A stretch of DNA of 64,000 nucleotides from an uncultured Pseudomonadota bacterium (GCA_903832085.1 CAIKZZ010000001.1:1-64000), one strand, 5' to 3'. Positions 26,829 through 35,726 are shown, numbered from the stretch's first letter. A program made the numbers and translations. The notes: a model not told the origin generated them from the letters alone.

Positions 26829-27386
26829 TCATGACGCAACCTGAAGGAAGCCAGGGCTGTCAATAAGCGTCTTCAAGCTAAAGACCGGCCAGACATCTGC
26901 GTCTCGTCGAAAACTACCCTTAAGGTACTGTTCGCAGCGGACCAGCGTGGTCGGCAAGGTAACGTCAAAGTCAGTATCAGCAAAGCGCCTGAAACCAAGC
27001 ACTTCATCAACTAGAAATCCTGATGGCGTATCACGGCTATTAGCAACCAGTATCCGCGCGCTTCTTGTAAGAGATGTCGTACCGCTGCCTAGATAACTGC
27101 GCAAGTCAATCACGGGTAAAAGCTGGCCGCGCACATTAGCGAGCCCTCGTATCCACGTGCGGGCACCCGGCACCCGCGTAAGATCGGCGGGCATGGATAG
27201 AACCTCGCGCATATCCTCGCGCGCAATCAAAAATTTATCTGACCCAAGACGAAAAGCAACGCCAACCCATTCGTCACCAACGGCACCGTCGCGAGCACCA
27301 ACCACACTGCGGCCGAGTCGCTCCAACTGAGCGAGCAGCTCAAATGGCTTATCACGTAAAGTACGTAGCGAGGCTATAGATGTCAT
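26829..27386 (-). CDS. pilI: CheW-like adaptor PilI
   Basis: A 185-residue CheW-domain protein that should link PilJ to ChpA. The conserved core is ARTWIRGLANVRGQLLPVID with FLVDEVLGFRRF. About 40 extra N-terminal residues (SLRTLRDKPFELLAQLERLG) match the N-terminal extension of PilI proteins. It lies between pilH and pilJ in the canonical order. No strong ribosome site is visible, consistent with coupling to the upstream gene. Confidence 0.92.
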   Translation of the reverse strand: MTSIASLRTLRDKPFELLAQLERLGRSVVGARDGAVGDEWVGVAFRLGSDKFLIAREDMREVLSMPADLTRVPGARTWIRGLANVRGQLLPVIDLRSYLGSGTTSLTRSARILVANSRDTPSGFLVDEVLGFRRFADTDFDVTLPTTLVRCEQYLKGSFRRDADVWPVFSLKTLIDSPGFLQVAS

Positions 27387-27393
27387 AGGGGAG

Positions 27394-27759
27394 TCAGCCG
27401 GCGAGCGCTTCTTGAGCTTTTTCGACTAACTGCTCGGCAGATACTGGCTTGACCAAATAATCGACAGCTCCTTGGCGCAAACCCCAGATGCGATCTGTTT
27501 CTTGAGATTTGCTGGTTACCATAATGATTGGTATCTGCTTGGTCGCAGGATCAGCAGCTAGAGCACGAGTGGCCTGATACCCATTCACACCAGGCATGAC
27601 AATATCCATGAATATGAGATCAGGCTTCATCGCCTTTGCCATGCGAATACCCTCGGCACCATCAGCCGCGCACGCGGTTCGGTAACCCGAACTTTCCAAC
27701 GCTCGCCTGATGACATAAACCTCTGTGGGCGAATCATCGACGATCAGAATAAGGGACAT
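27394..27759 (-). CDS. pilH: Response regulator PilH
   Basis: A single receiver domain of 121 residues. The phosphoacceptor is Asp52 (FMDIVMPGVNG), with acidic residues at 8-9 (IVDDS) and the conserved Thr-Ser and Lys (MVTSKSQE, YLVKP). In Pseudomonas, PilH opposes PilG and affects cAMP and retraction. It is 12 bases downstream of pilG. Confidence 0.94.
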   Translation of the reverse strand: MSLILIVDDSPTEVYVIRRALESSGYRTACAADGAEGIRMAKAMKPDLIFMDIVMPGVNGYQATRALAADPATKQIPIIMVTSKSQETDRIWGLRQGAVDYLVKPVSAEQLVEKAQEALAG

Positions 27760-27771
27760 ATCGAGGCTACC

Positions 27772-28197
27772 TCAGGGCTGACTAGCGTGTCGATTGACAA
27801 CATGCTGCTCTATTGCGGACAGCAACTCATCCCGAGTAAATGGCTTTGTTAGATAGTGCTCTGAACCGACCACGCGACCACGGGCACGATCAAACAGTCC
27901 GTCTTTGGAAGACAGCATGATAACCGGCATCGAGCGAAACGCTTTGTTGTGCTTTATCAGCGAGCAGGTCTGATAACCATCAAGGCGTGGCATCATAATA
28001 TCTACGAACACGATATCCGGCTGATGGTCTGAAATTTTAGACAACGCATCAAAACCATCAATAGCGGTAAAGACCGTGCATCCTTCCCGTGATAGCAAAG
28101 TTTCCGCCGTCCGTCGAATAGTACGACTATCATCGATGACCAGCACTTTTAGGCCACTCAACCGAGGGTTAGCTACATTTGAATTAGAGGTACTCAT
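27772..28197 (-). CDS. pilG: Response regulator PilG
   Basis: A receiver-only regulator that in Pseudomonas promotes pilus extension and cAMP production. It has 141 residues from the ATG at 28197, three codons after a possible GTG. The phosphoacceptor aspartate is in FVDIMMPRLDGYQ, the acidic pair in VIDDSRT and the lysine in YLTKPFT. AGG lies eight bases before the ATG. First gene of pilG-pilH-pilI-pilJ-chpA-chpC. Confidence 0.95.
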   Translation of the reverse strand: MSTSNSNVANPRLSGLKVLVIDDSRTIRRTAETLLSREGCTVFTAIDGFDALSKISDHQPDIVFVDIMMPRLDGYQTCSLIKHNKAFRSMPVIMLSSKDGLFDRARGRVVGSEHYLTKPFTRDELLSAIEQHVVNRHASQP

Positions 28198-28206
28198 CGC
28201 GGACAC

Positions 28207-28471
28207 CTACGAATTAACATCCGAGATAAACGTGTGAACACACACCTTTGCTCACCGCCCCGAAAACCAGATTCGGATGATTTAATATACCAAGCTTAGG
28301 CTATTCGCGTTGATACTCCGTCTCCAAAATGACGTAAAGAGGCATAACAGTAGGCTGCCATGCCGCCACAACGGATGTACTATGTTTGCCACCAAGGGTA
28401 CGGTGCGGGCCTCACGAGTTGTGACCGGCGTACCGCGTAGAAGTTTCAGGCGCTGATCGAGGGTTTACCGC
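28207..28471. promoter_or_regulatory. Divergent pilG / gshB control region
   Basis: About 265 bases without a gene. On the minus strand TATATT (near 28285-28290) is a possible pilG -10, with TCAACG 18 bases upstream as a weak -35. A small palindrome, TGTG..CACA, lies at about 28230-28242. No sigma-54 or Vfr site could be recognised with confidence. Confidence 0.3.
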
Positions 28472-29440
28472 ATGTCTGCTGCAATCCGTCTTGCCATCCT
28501 GATGGACCCCATAACGGCTATAAAGCCAGCTAAAGACTCCTCACTAGCCATGTTACTAGCAGCCCAAGCCCGTGGCTGGGAATTGCTCTACGCCGAGCAA
28601 CAGGACGTCTGGCTACGCGACGGCAGATCTTATGGTCGACTGCGGCCGCTGGTCGTTAGAAATGACCCTAAAAACTGGTTTTCACTTGGTGACACGCGGA
28701 TCGAGCCACTGGGGACCATAGACGCTTTATTGATGCGTAAGGACCCACCGTTCGACACCGAATACATCTATACCACCTATATTCTAGAAAGGGCTGAGGC
28801 GGAGGGCTGTCTGGTCGTCAACAGGCCGGAGGGCCTGCGCGACATGAATGAAAAGGTCTATACCGCCTGGTTTCCAGAATGCTGCGCTCCTACGCTCATC
28901 ACCCGCAATATGACCGACATGGCTGCGTTTCTGGCAGAACACGGCAAAATTGTCTGTAAACCACTGCATGGCATGGGCGGACGCTCAATTTTTGTGATCG
29001 ATCAAGGTGACAAAAATGCGACCGTCGTCTTTGAAACTCTCACGGAGTACGGCAGCCGATACGCAATCAGCCAGCGTTATTTGCCTGAAATTGTGACCAC
29101 CGGAGACTCTAGAGTCATCCTGGTGGACGGTGAACCGATTCCCTTCGCACTCGCCCGTATCCCATCATCAGAAGACAACCGCGGCAATCTCGCCGCAGGA
29201 GCCACTGGCATTGGTCGGCCACTCACCGAGCGCGACCGCTGGCTTGCGCAACAAATTGGTCCCACGCTACGGGATCGAGGCATGCTATTCGTGGGGCTAG
29301 ATGTCATCGGTGGCTTTGTCACAGAGATCAATGTGACGAGCCCCACCGGGATCCGCGAAATTGATAGCCAATTTGGCACTAATATTGGCGACAGCCTCAT
29401 GAGTGCAATCGCACTCCGATTACAGGCTCGCGCGCGCTAA
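28472..29440 (+). CDS. gshB: Glutathione synthetase
   Basis: ATP-grasp enzyme that joins gamma-glutamylcysteine and glycine. It has 322 residues, the usual length. Motifs: LAILMDPITAIKPAKDSS at the N-terminus, LMRKDPPFDTEYI, KPLHGMGGRSIF (ATP-binding loop), DGEPIPFALARIP, NLAAGATG and TEINVTSPTG. The ATG has GAGGG eight bases upstream. It is divergent from pilG, whereas in Pseudomonas the two are next to each other. Confidence 0.97.
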   Translation: MSAAIRLAILMDPITAIKPAKDSSLAMLLAAQARGWELLYAEQQDVWLRDGRSYGRLRPLVVRNDPKNWFSLGDTRIEPLGTIDALLMRKDPPFDTEYIYTTYILERAEAEGCLVVNRPEGLRDMNEKVYTAWFPECCAPTLITRNMTDMAAFLAEHGKIVCKPLHGMGGRSIFVIDQGDKNATVVFETLTEYGSRYAISQRYLPEIVTTGDSRVILVDGEPIPFALARIPSSEDNRGNLAAGATGIGRPLTERDRWLAQQIGPTLRDRGMLFVGLDVIGGFVTEINVTSPTGIREIDSQFGTNIGDSLMSAIALRLQARAR

Positions 29441-29453
29441 ATCAAAATTTGGG

Positions 29454-29481
29454 TGTCGAATCGACACCACACAGCTATAAT
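29454..29481 (+). promoter_or_regulatory. tonB promoter: perfect -10 and 15-bp palindrome
   Basis: TATAAT (29476-29481) is a perfect -10 and ends six bases before the GTG at 29488. The perfect palindrome GTGTCGA-A-TCGACAC (29454-29468) occupies the -35 position, where no TTGACA is present. This suggests a regulator-controlled, leaderless promoter. It lies only 13 bases after the gshB stop. Confidence 0.6.
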
Positions 29482-29487
29482 TGGGGC

Positions 29488-30414
29488 GTGGCAGACACGA
29501 TGCTCCTCGATGAGCTTGTGCGGCAGCAAGAAGCCGCGCCCCCGGCCCGTGACCGCCTGATCACGATGCTGTTTGTGGTCACGGCGCTGCATGCGCTGTT
29601 AATTCTTGGTGTCACTTTCAGTGCGGGGCTAGCGCAGCATGGCGCCTTAGCGACCTCGTTTGGCGTACTACTAGTGGGTCACCCCGTTCCCGAAACGAAA
29701 GAAAACACGTCAGCGGACTATCTCGCTGAAGTGAATCAACATGGTTCAGGCACTAACGACAAGTCTCAACTCACTGAATCTACTCATAATATTCCTATGA
29801 ATGCGACGGCAGCGAGCGAAGCGACCGAGGATGGACACGACACCCCCGCTCCACGTGTGGCAGACAGCGAACGGGACGTCATTGCCACGAGCGCGCGCAC
29901 GCACAGCAGGTCTGCCGCAACCGCCTCTACCGATAGCAGCGGATCCTTGTCGGTTTTAGCTGCCGTACCCCTGGCTCCACAATCACTTGCGGCCGATGAC
30001 GGCCAGACGCTCAAGGTAAAAGGCGCGGTGGTGCGCGAACTGTCGATTACGCCCAATGTGCGCGAATCAACCGTTGCCGTCTATTTGGACGGTTGGCGGC
30101 GAAAAATTGAGCGGGTTGGCACCGCCAACTACCCACTAGTCGCTCTGAGGCGGAAGGATTTAACGGGCAATCCGATACTCGAAGTACAAATTTTAGCCGA
30201 CGGCCGACTTGGCAGCGTCAGCGTACAGCGCACAAGTGGCCATCCGGAGCTTGATCAAGCGGCACTTGCCATTTTACGACTCGCGGCACCGTTCGATCCG
30301 TTTCCACGTGACCTCGCATTTGCGCATGACGCCCTGCGCCTATCCTACGAGTGGCAATTTCTGGGCGGTGAACTCAAAGATGCCACGATGCGCATAACGG
30401 ACCAAACCCACTAA
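29488..30414 (+). CDS. tonB: TonB-like energy transducer (TonB3 position)
   Basis: A 308-residue inner-membrane protein with one helix at about 25-48 (ITMLFVVTALHALLILGVTF), a low-complexity periplasmic region (50-200) and a C-terminal TonB domain (LEVQILADGRLGSVSVQRTSG; FPRDLAFAHDALRL). In P. aeruginosa tonB3 has the same neighbours and is needed for normal twitching motility, so a pilus-related role is likely. I chose the GTG at 29488 because a perfect -10 lies six bases upstream; the ATG at 29500 is the alternative. It lacks the proline-rich Glu-Pro/Lys-Pro run of classical TonB. Stop and next start overlap (TAATG). Confidence 0.85.
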   Translation: MADTMLLDELVRQQEAAPPARDRLITMLFVVTALHALLILGVTFSAGLAQHGALATSFGVLLVGHPVPETKENTSADYLAEVNQHGSGTNDKSQLTESTHNIPMNATAASEATEDGHDTPAPRVADSERDVIATSARTHSRSAATASTDSSGSLSVLAAVPLAPQSLAADDGQTLKVKGAVVRELSITPNVRESTVAVYLDGWRRKIERVGTANYPLVALRRKDLTGNPILEVQILADGRLGSVSVQRTSGHPELDQAALAILRLAAPFDPFPRDLAFAHDALRLSYEWQFLGGELKDATMRITDQTH

Positions 30415-31031
30415 TGACCCACCTTGTAGCACCGACGGTCACAGCTGATACTAGCGCCATGCAAAGCGGATATTTAACCAATCAACTGCTCATCGCCATG
30501 CCTACGCTGGAAGACCCCAATTTTGGTCACACGGTGACCCTTATTTGCGAGCATTCGGATAAAGGCGCGCTCGGCATCATCTTAAATAGACCTCTCAATA
30601 TGGTGTTAGGCGATGTCTTTGAGCAGCTCTCTTTAGAGACAAACAATAACGGGCTGAAACAACAGCTCGTTCTGCGTGGCGGACCGGTCCAGCAGGAACG
30701 GGGCTTCGTGCTGCATCGCCCAGGCGGCGCACAGTCTCCTGTCTGGGACTCAACTATGTGTATTTCCAAAACACTGCATGTCACCACATCACGCGACATT
30801 TTGACTGCAATGGCGAGCGGCGCGGGACCGTCGCAAGCGATCGTGGCGCTCGGCTACGCCGGCTGGGATGCAGGACAGCTCGACGAAGAAATTCGCGCCA
30901 ATACATGGCTCAATGTCCCGGTGGATGACTCCATTCTCTTTGACACTCCATATGAGCAACGCTGGCAGGCTGCTGGGCGCTTACTCGGTGTCGACTTTGG
31001 CCGATTGGCGATGCAGGCAGGCCATGCTTGA
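30414..31031 (+). CDS. algH: YqgE/AlgH family protein
   Basis: A 205-residue cytoplasmic protein; 190 residues if the in-frame ATG at codon 16 (MQSGYLTNQLLIAMP) is used. Family marks: LIAMPTLEDPNFGHTVTLIC, GALGIILNRP, LRGGPVQQERGFVLH, ALGYAGWDAGQLDEEI. It was once called an alginate regulator, but its biochemical role is unknown. It overlaps the tonB stop by one base and ruvX by eight bases, so the operon is tight. Confidence 0.93.
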   Translation: MTHLVAPTVTADTSAMQSGYLTNQLLIAMPTLEDPNFGHTVTLICEHSDKGALGIILNRPLNMVLGDVFEQLSLETNNNGLKQQLVLRGGPVQQERGFVLHRPGGAQSPVWDSTMCISKTLHVTTSRDILTAMASGAGPSQAIVALGYAGWDAGQLDEEIRANTWLNVPVDDSILFDTPYEQRWQAAGRLLGVDFGRLAMQAGHA

Positions 31032-31512
31032 GAGTAACCAAGGCGCTGTCGTAGCACCACCCACAAAACCGGTCCTAGCGCTCGGCCTCGATTTTGGTGA
31101 GCGCCGCATCGGCATCGCAGCAGGTGATACGCTCACTCAGGCAGCACGGCCACTAGGCGTTGTCACTGCCCAAAACGGTGAGGCCGATTGGCTGGCTCTG
31201 TCTCGTTACGTCAACGACTGGCGCCCTGATCTACTAATCACCGGCATCCCTTACAATATGGACGGGACGGCAGGCCGCCTAACCAAAGCGGCGATGCGAT
31301 TTGCAGAGCAGCTGCGTACACGCTTTTCTCTCACGACTATTACAGTCGATGAGCGGTTGTCATCCAAAGAAGCAGAAGACCGGCTGCGTCAACAGCGGGC
31401 CAACGGTGAACGACCACGGCGATTAAAACTCGGTGATGTCGATTCGGCCGCCGCGTGCGTACTATTGGAACAATGGCTGCACGAGCAGTCACGATTGCCC
31501 CACAACGAGTAA
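31024..31512 (+). CDS. ruvX: Holliday junction resolvase-like / pre-16S rRNA nuclease RuvX (YqgF)
   Basis: RNase H-fold protein thought to complete 16S rRNA 5' end maturation. It has 162 residues. Motifs: ALGLDFGERRIGIAAG at the N-terminus, LITGIPYNMDGTAG, TVDERLSSKEAE, and DVDSAAACVLLEQWL at the C-terminus. Asp and Glu catalytic positions are kept. The start is the ATG at 31024, which overlaps algH; pyrB follows five bases after its stop. Confidence 0.95.
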   Translation: MLESNQGAVVAPPTKPVLALGLDFGERRIGIAAGDTLTQAARPLGVVTAQNGEADWLALSRYVNDWRPDLLITGIPYNMDGTAGRLTKAAMRFAEQLRTRFSLTTITVDERLSSKEAEDRLRQQRANGERPRRLKLGDVDSAAACVLLEQWLHEQSRLPHNE

Positions 31513-31517
31513 CCGGC

Positions 31518-32492
31518 ATGCATCCTTTCAGTCAATTTGACCGGCACAACCGCTTGCAGCATCTGATTACTCTGGAAGGTCTCTCCAGCGATCAGATTTG
31601 CGATCTGCTTGATCGAGCAGAGCACTACGTGCGCGGTCCAGGACAGATTCCAGCTCGTAGCCAAGCCCTAGATGGCATCACCGTGGGCAATATCTTCACT
31701 GAACCCAGCACACGGACACGCTCATCATTTGAGCTAGCTGCGCGTCGCCTTGGCGGAGAAGTCATCAACCTCGAAATCATGCTCTCCTCGCGCGTCAAGG
31801 GCGAAACCATACTAGATACGATTTATACCCTCCAAGCGATGGCCGTAGATGTTTTTGTCATTCGCGACGCAGAACCTGGGGTAGGACAATTTGTTGCAAC
31901 CCATGTAGATGACCATGTCAGTGTGTTATCGGCGGGTGAAGCACACCTATCACATCCCACACAGGGGCTGCTCGATGCTCTGACAATCCGTCAGCATAAA
32001 GGATCATTCGCAGATCAAGTTGTGGCTGTGGTTGGCGATATTCGCCACTCGCGAGTGGCGCGCTCTGCCTATCAGGTATTCCGAGCGCTCAACGTTGGTG
32101 AATTACGCATCGTGGCGCCGGACGGCTTGATGCCTGATGCAGGCGAGATGCCAGGAGCGGTGCGCTTTGACACCCTAGAAAAAGGCATTGCAGGCGCCGA
32201 TGTGATCATGATGCTGCGTATACAAAAGGAGCGCATGCAGGATGCAGCGATCCCTGAACAGAGCGACTACTTTGCTCGTTGGGGACTGACCAAAAATAGA
32301 CTCAAACTTGCGAAACCCAACGCCATCGTCATGCACCCAGGACCGATGAATCGTGATGTTGAGATCGCGAGTGAGGTGGCTGACGGGCCGCAATCAGTGA
32401 TTCTGAAGCAAGTTGCCAACGGCGTCGCGATCCGTATGGCAGTTCTTGAAACCGTAGTTGCTAATCGCAAAGCCCGACAGTCCTCACCATGA
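31518..32492 (+). CDS. pyrB: Aspartate carbamoyltransferase catalytic subunit
   Basis: Condenses aspartate and carbamoyl phosphate, the first committed step of pyrimidine synthesis. It has 324 residues. Motifs: EPSTRTRSSFELAARRLGG (carbamoyl phosphate loop), HPTQGLLDALTI, VVGDIRHSRVARS, MHPGPMNRDVEI. The start is the ATG at 31518; an upstream in-frame start overlaps ruvX and is rejected. No pyrC or pyrI follows; instead it overlaps a PyrK-like gene by four bases. Confidence 0.97.
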   Translation: MHPFSQFDRHNRLQHLITLEGLSSDQICDLLDRAEHYVRGPGQIPARSQALDGITVGNIFTEPSTRTRSSFELAARRLGGEVINLEIMLSSRVKGETILDTIYTLQAMAVDVFVIRDAEPGVGQFVATHVDDHVSVLSAGEAHLSHPTQGLLDALTIRQHKGSFADQVVAVVGDIRHSRVARSAYQVFRALNVGELRIVAPDGLMPDAGEMPGAVRFDTLEKGIAGADVIMMLRIQKERMQDAAIPEQSDYFARWGLTKNRLKLAKPNAIVMHPGPMNRDVEIASEVADGPQSVILKQVANGVAIRMAVLETVVANRKARQSSP

Positions 32493-33388
32493 CTTCTACC
32501 AATCACAAACCGCACCGCGACACCATTCTGTTAGAAGACGCCATTGTCATCAATCAACAGGAATGGGCAGGTCAACAATTTGTCCTGACCATCAAGGCGC
32601 CGCGGATTGCCGCTAAGGCGACTGCCGGTAGTTTCATACACATCACCTGCAACCCAATGCAGCCAATGCGGCGGCCCTTATCCATACAACGAGCAGATCC
32701 AGATACCGGCCATATTGAAATACTTTATAAAGTCGTCGGCGATGGTTTAAGAGCCTTGTCAACGGCAGGTCCTGGAACGCCTTTATCTTGCCTAGGACCA
32801 ATAGGGAACGGCTTTGTCGCCCATCCGTCACGGCCACTGACGTTACTCATCGGTGGCGGTGTAGGCATGCCGCCAATGATATTTCTTTCGCAATGGCTGG
32901 TGCGTCAAACAAATGCTGGATTCAAACCACTAATCTTGCTTGGCTCTGAATTACCGTTCCCATTCGATCCTCTAATCTCGAGCATCCCTGTTAGCGGATT
33001 GCCACCAACCACAACAGCCGCAATGCCCCTGCTTGAAAGCTGGGGACTACCAAGTCGCTTGGCGTCACGCGCAGGGTACGCGGGGTGTTTTACGGGGTTT
33101 GTCACCGAACTCGCTAACGCTTGGCTCGGTCAACTTTCGACGACTGATTTATCAAAAGTCGAGATCTTCGCCTGCGGGCCCACGCCCATGCTCGCCGCAA
33201 CGGCAACTGTGGCCCAACGGTTTGGGGTTGCCTGCCAAGTGTCATTGGAAGAGTACATGGCATGTGCAGTTGGCGGCTGCGCCGGCTGCGCGGTTCGTGT
33301 ACAGACCCCAACTGGTCCTGCCATGAAACGAGTCTGTGTTGATGGACCCGTGTTCGATGCGAACACCGTTTTCCCAGCAGTGGCCTAA
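32489..33388 (+). CDS. PyrK-like FAD/[2Fe-2S] electron-transfer protein
   Basis: Resembles the electron-transfer subunit of class 1B dihydroorotate dehydrogenase. It has 299 residues. The flavin domain carries MRRPLSIQRAD, and the NAD-binding domain LLIGGGVGMPPMIFL and FACGPTPML. The C-terminal cluster site has all four cysteines, in MACAVGGCAGCAV and RVCVDGPVF. The ATGA overlap with pyrB suggests a pyrimidine role. No class 1B pyrD is in the window, and gammaproteobacteria mostly use the quinone-linked class 2 enzyme, so its partner is unknown. Confidence 0.88.
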   Translation: MTSTNHKPHRDTILLEDAIVINQQEWAGQQFVLTIKAPRIAAKATAGSFIHITCNPMQPMRRPLSIQRADPDTGHIEILYKVVGDGLRALSTAGPGTPLSCLGPIGNGFVAHPSRPLTLLIGGGVGMPPMIFLSQWLVRQTNAGFKPLILLGSELPFPFDPLISSIPVSGLPPTTTAAMPLLESWGLPSRLASRAGYAGCFTGFVTELANAWLGQLSTTDLSKVEIFACGPTPMLAATATVAQRFGVACQVSLEEYMACAVGGCAGCAVRVQTPTGPAMKRVCVDGPVFDANTVFPAVA

Positions 33389-33418
33389 TCAACAGAATCT
33401 GCTGGCCGCGCCACAATC

Positions 33419-33442
33419 AGCGTCTCAGCCAGCGTCTCAGCC
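33419..33442. repeat. 12-bp tandem duplication at the 3' end of the PilU-like gene
   Basis: AGCGTCTCAGCC occurs twice in direct succession. The second copy includes the stop codon of the gene at 33437-34561. A recent slippage event is the simplest explanation. Confidence 0.8.
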
Positions 33443-34561
33443 AAAATTGATCCGCGTCTCTAAGTTACTACGTGAGTCAGCGTTTGCCAGCGCCTCCTCC
33501 ATGTCAATAACGCCACTTTTCACGAGCGCGTGCAAGGCGCTATCAAAATCTTGCACGCCTCGCTCGGTGGATGCGCGCAAGGCCCCTTTAATAGCAACTA
33601 TATCGCCTTTTTTAATCACATCTTGCATGTGTGGCGTATTTAAAAGCATTTCTATGGCAGCAACACGGCGCTGATCAATACCGCGCACAAGACGCTGCGC
33701 AATAATTGCGCGAAGGTACTGACTCAAATCTAGAAATATTTGACCATGCTGGGCAACGGGATACAAATTGATAATCCGATCGAGAGTTTCTGCAGTGTTA
33801 TTTGCATGCAACGTCGCCAGACAAAGATGACCTGTGCCGGCAAGCGTAATGGCAGCATCCATCGTCTCTTTGTCGCGCACTTCACCGATCATGACAACAT
33901 CAGGCGCCGCGCGCATGGCTCCTCTTAATGCACGCGCGTAGGAATGCGTATCTGATCCCACTTCTCTTTGGTTTACAATCGATTTTTTGTTGCTATGCAA
34001 GAATTCGATTGGATCCTCAATCGTTATTATGTGGTCCGATGCCGTCTCATTACGATGATTGATCATCGCAGCAAGCGTGGTTGATTTTCCAGATCCTGTT
34101 GCGCCCACCATCAGAATGAGCCCACGCTTTAAGCAACTCAACTCGCGTAGCGTATCTGGCAATCGCAACTGATCCAATCGCGGCATTTCTTGCGTGATAT
34201 ACCGCAACACAATTGCGGGATAACCGCGTTGCAAGAACACGCTGACACGAAAGCGGCCAATGTCACGAACCGAGTGTGAAAAATCGACTTCAAGATCTGC
34301 ATCAAACTGCGCTGCTTGCTCTTTCGTCATCAAGCCATAAGCAATTTGCCTAACCATTTCTGGGGCGATTATTTTTTGACTCGTGGGGTAAATCAAACCC
34401 TCTACTTTGACTTTAATGGGCGCTTGAGGTGAGATAAAAAGGTCAGACGCTTTTTTTTCAGCCATAAGCTTAAAAAAAGGACTAAGGTCAGTCTTCTCGC
34501 TGTGTCCGCTCTCGGAGTCGGCTGAGGTCACAGAGTCAACCATTTTAGGACTTCGCGTCAT
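33437..34561 (-). CDS. Third PilT/PilU-family ATPase
   Basis: A 374-residue hexameric secretion-type ATPase, closer to PilU than to PilT by eye. Walker A is GATGSGKSTTLAA and Walker B region is VVMIGEVRDKETMD; the Asp box (TIEDPIEF) and His box (LATLHANNTAETLD) are kept. The AIRNLIREGK motif of PilT is replaced by MQDVIKKGDI. A 25-residue N-terminal extension precedes the domain. It overlaps pilU by 17 bases. Its role is unknown; a PilU-like accessory retraction motor is most likely. Confidence 0.88.
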   Translation of the reverse strand: MTRSPKMVDSVTSADSESGHSEKTDLSPFFKLMAEKKASDLFISPQAPIKVKVEGLIYPTSQKIIAPEMVRQIAYGLMTKEQAAQFDADLEVDFSHSVRDIGRFRVSVFLQRGYPAIVLRYITQEMPRLDQLRLPDTLRELSCLKRGLILMVGATGSGKSTTLAAMINHRNETASDHIITIEDPIEFLHSNKKSIVNQREVGSDTHSYARALRGAMRAAPDVVMIGEVRDKETMDAAITLAGTGHLCLATLHANNTAETLDRIINLYPVAQHGQIFLDLSQYLRAIIAQRLVRGIDQRRVAAIEMLLNTPHMQDVIKKGDIVAIKGALRASTERGVQDFDSALHALVKSGVIDMEEALANADSRSNLETRINFG

Positions 34562-35726
34562 CCATTATGCGCAGACTATAGGCCTGCTCATGACTGAGCT
34601 TTTCTTCGCGACGACTATCTAGCTTGATTTTCAAGCGCAGCTCGTTTGTCGAATCGGAGTTACGCAAAGCATCTTCGTAGTTAATCTTGTAGTTCTCATA
34701 AAGCTCAAACAAAGATTGATCAAAAGTCTTCATGCCGAGCCGGTTAGAGCGGGCCATGATTTCTTTAATCTGCGCAATGTCCCCTTTAAACACGAGATCT
34801 GCGATCAGAGGCGAATGCAGCATGATTTCTGTCGCGGCGATGCGCCCATCAGCCCCCTCACGTGGCACCAAGCGCTGTGAGATTAGCGCGCGCAAGTTCA
34901 AGGATAGGTCCATTAGGACCTGCTCGCGTCGCTCCTGCGGAAATAGATTAATCACACGGTCGAGCGCCTGATTCGCGTTGTTAGCATGCAAGGTACACAG
35001 CACCAAGTGACCAGTCTCCGCAAACTGAATCGCAAATTCCATAGTTTCACGATCACGGATTTCGCCAATCAAAATCACATCTGGCGCTTGCCGAAGCGTG
35101 TTTTTTAAGGCTGTTGCCCAACTGTCCGTGTCAACTCCAACTTCGCGTTGCGTAATGACGCAGCTCTTGTGGGAATGAACAAATTCGATGGGATCTTCAA
35201 TCGTAACGATATGCCCTTGAGTGTTTTCGTTACGGTGATCAAGCATGGCTGCAAGTGTGGTGGATTTACCAGAGCCCGTTGCACCAACGACAATGACTAG
35301 CCCCCGTTTCGTCATCGCCACATCTTTAAGGACTGCGGGCAACTCCAGTTGATCAACCGTAGGTACACTACTATTGATCATACGTACCACGCAGCCGGTC
35401 CATCCTTGTTGCACGAAGGCACTGGTACGAAAGCGCCCTATGCCATGGGGCGCAATCGCAAACTGACATTCTTTAGTGGCGTCAAAATCACGGACCTGTC
35501 GATCATTCATGATTGCGCGCGTTAACAACGCGCTTTGCTCAGGCGTCAACACCCGATCTGCCTGTGGCTGTATTTCGCCATCAACCTTGATAGCCGGCGG
35601 AAAACCCGCCGTAATAAATAGATCTGAGCCGTTACGCTCGACCATGCGCCTTAGGAGCTCAAGCATCAGTTTAACTGCTTGGTCGCGCTCCATCACACCA
35701 CCGCCATCCTTGAGCGGAGCATCCAT
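34545..35726 (-). CDS. pilU: Accessory twitching motility ATPase PilU
   Basis: A PilT paralogue that aids pilus retraction under load. It has 393 residues, or 382 from the in-frame ATG at codon 12. Walker A GATGSGKSTTLAA, Asp box TIEDPIEF, Walker B ILIGEIRDRETME and His box LCTLHANNANQALD are intact. RNGSDLFITAGFPPAIKVDG near the N-terminus matches PilU. Its start overlaps the pilT stop by one base, so translation is coupled. Confidence 0.93.
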   Translation of the reverse strand: MDAPLKDGGGVMERDQAVKLMLELLRRMVERNGSDLFITAGFPPAIKVDGEIQPQADRVLTPEQSALLTRAIMNDRQVRDFDATKECQFAIAPHGIGRFRTSAFVQQGWTGCVVRMINSSVPTVDQLELPAVLKDVAMTKRGLVIVVGATGSGKSTTLAAMLDHRNENTQGHIVTIEDPIEFVHSHKSCVITQREVGVDTDSWATALKNTLRQAPDVILIGEIRDRETMEFAIQFAETGHLVLCTLHANNANQALDRVINLFPQERREQVLMDLSLNLRALISQRLVPREGADGRIAATEIMLHSPLIADLVFKGDIAQIKEIMARSNRLGMKTFDQSLFELYENYKINYEDALRNSDSTNELRLKIKLDSRREEKLSHEQAYSLRIMDDAKS

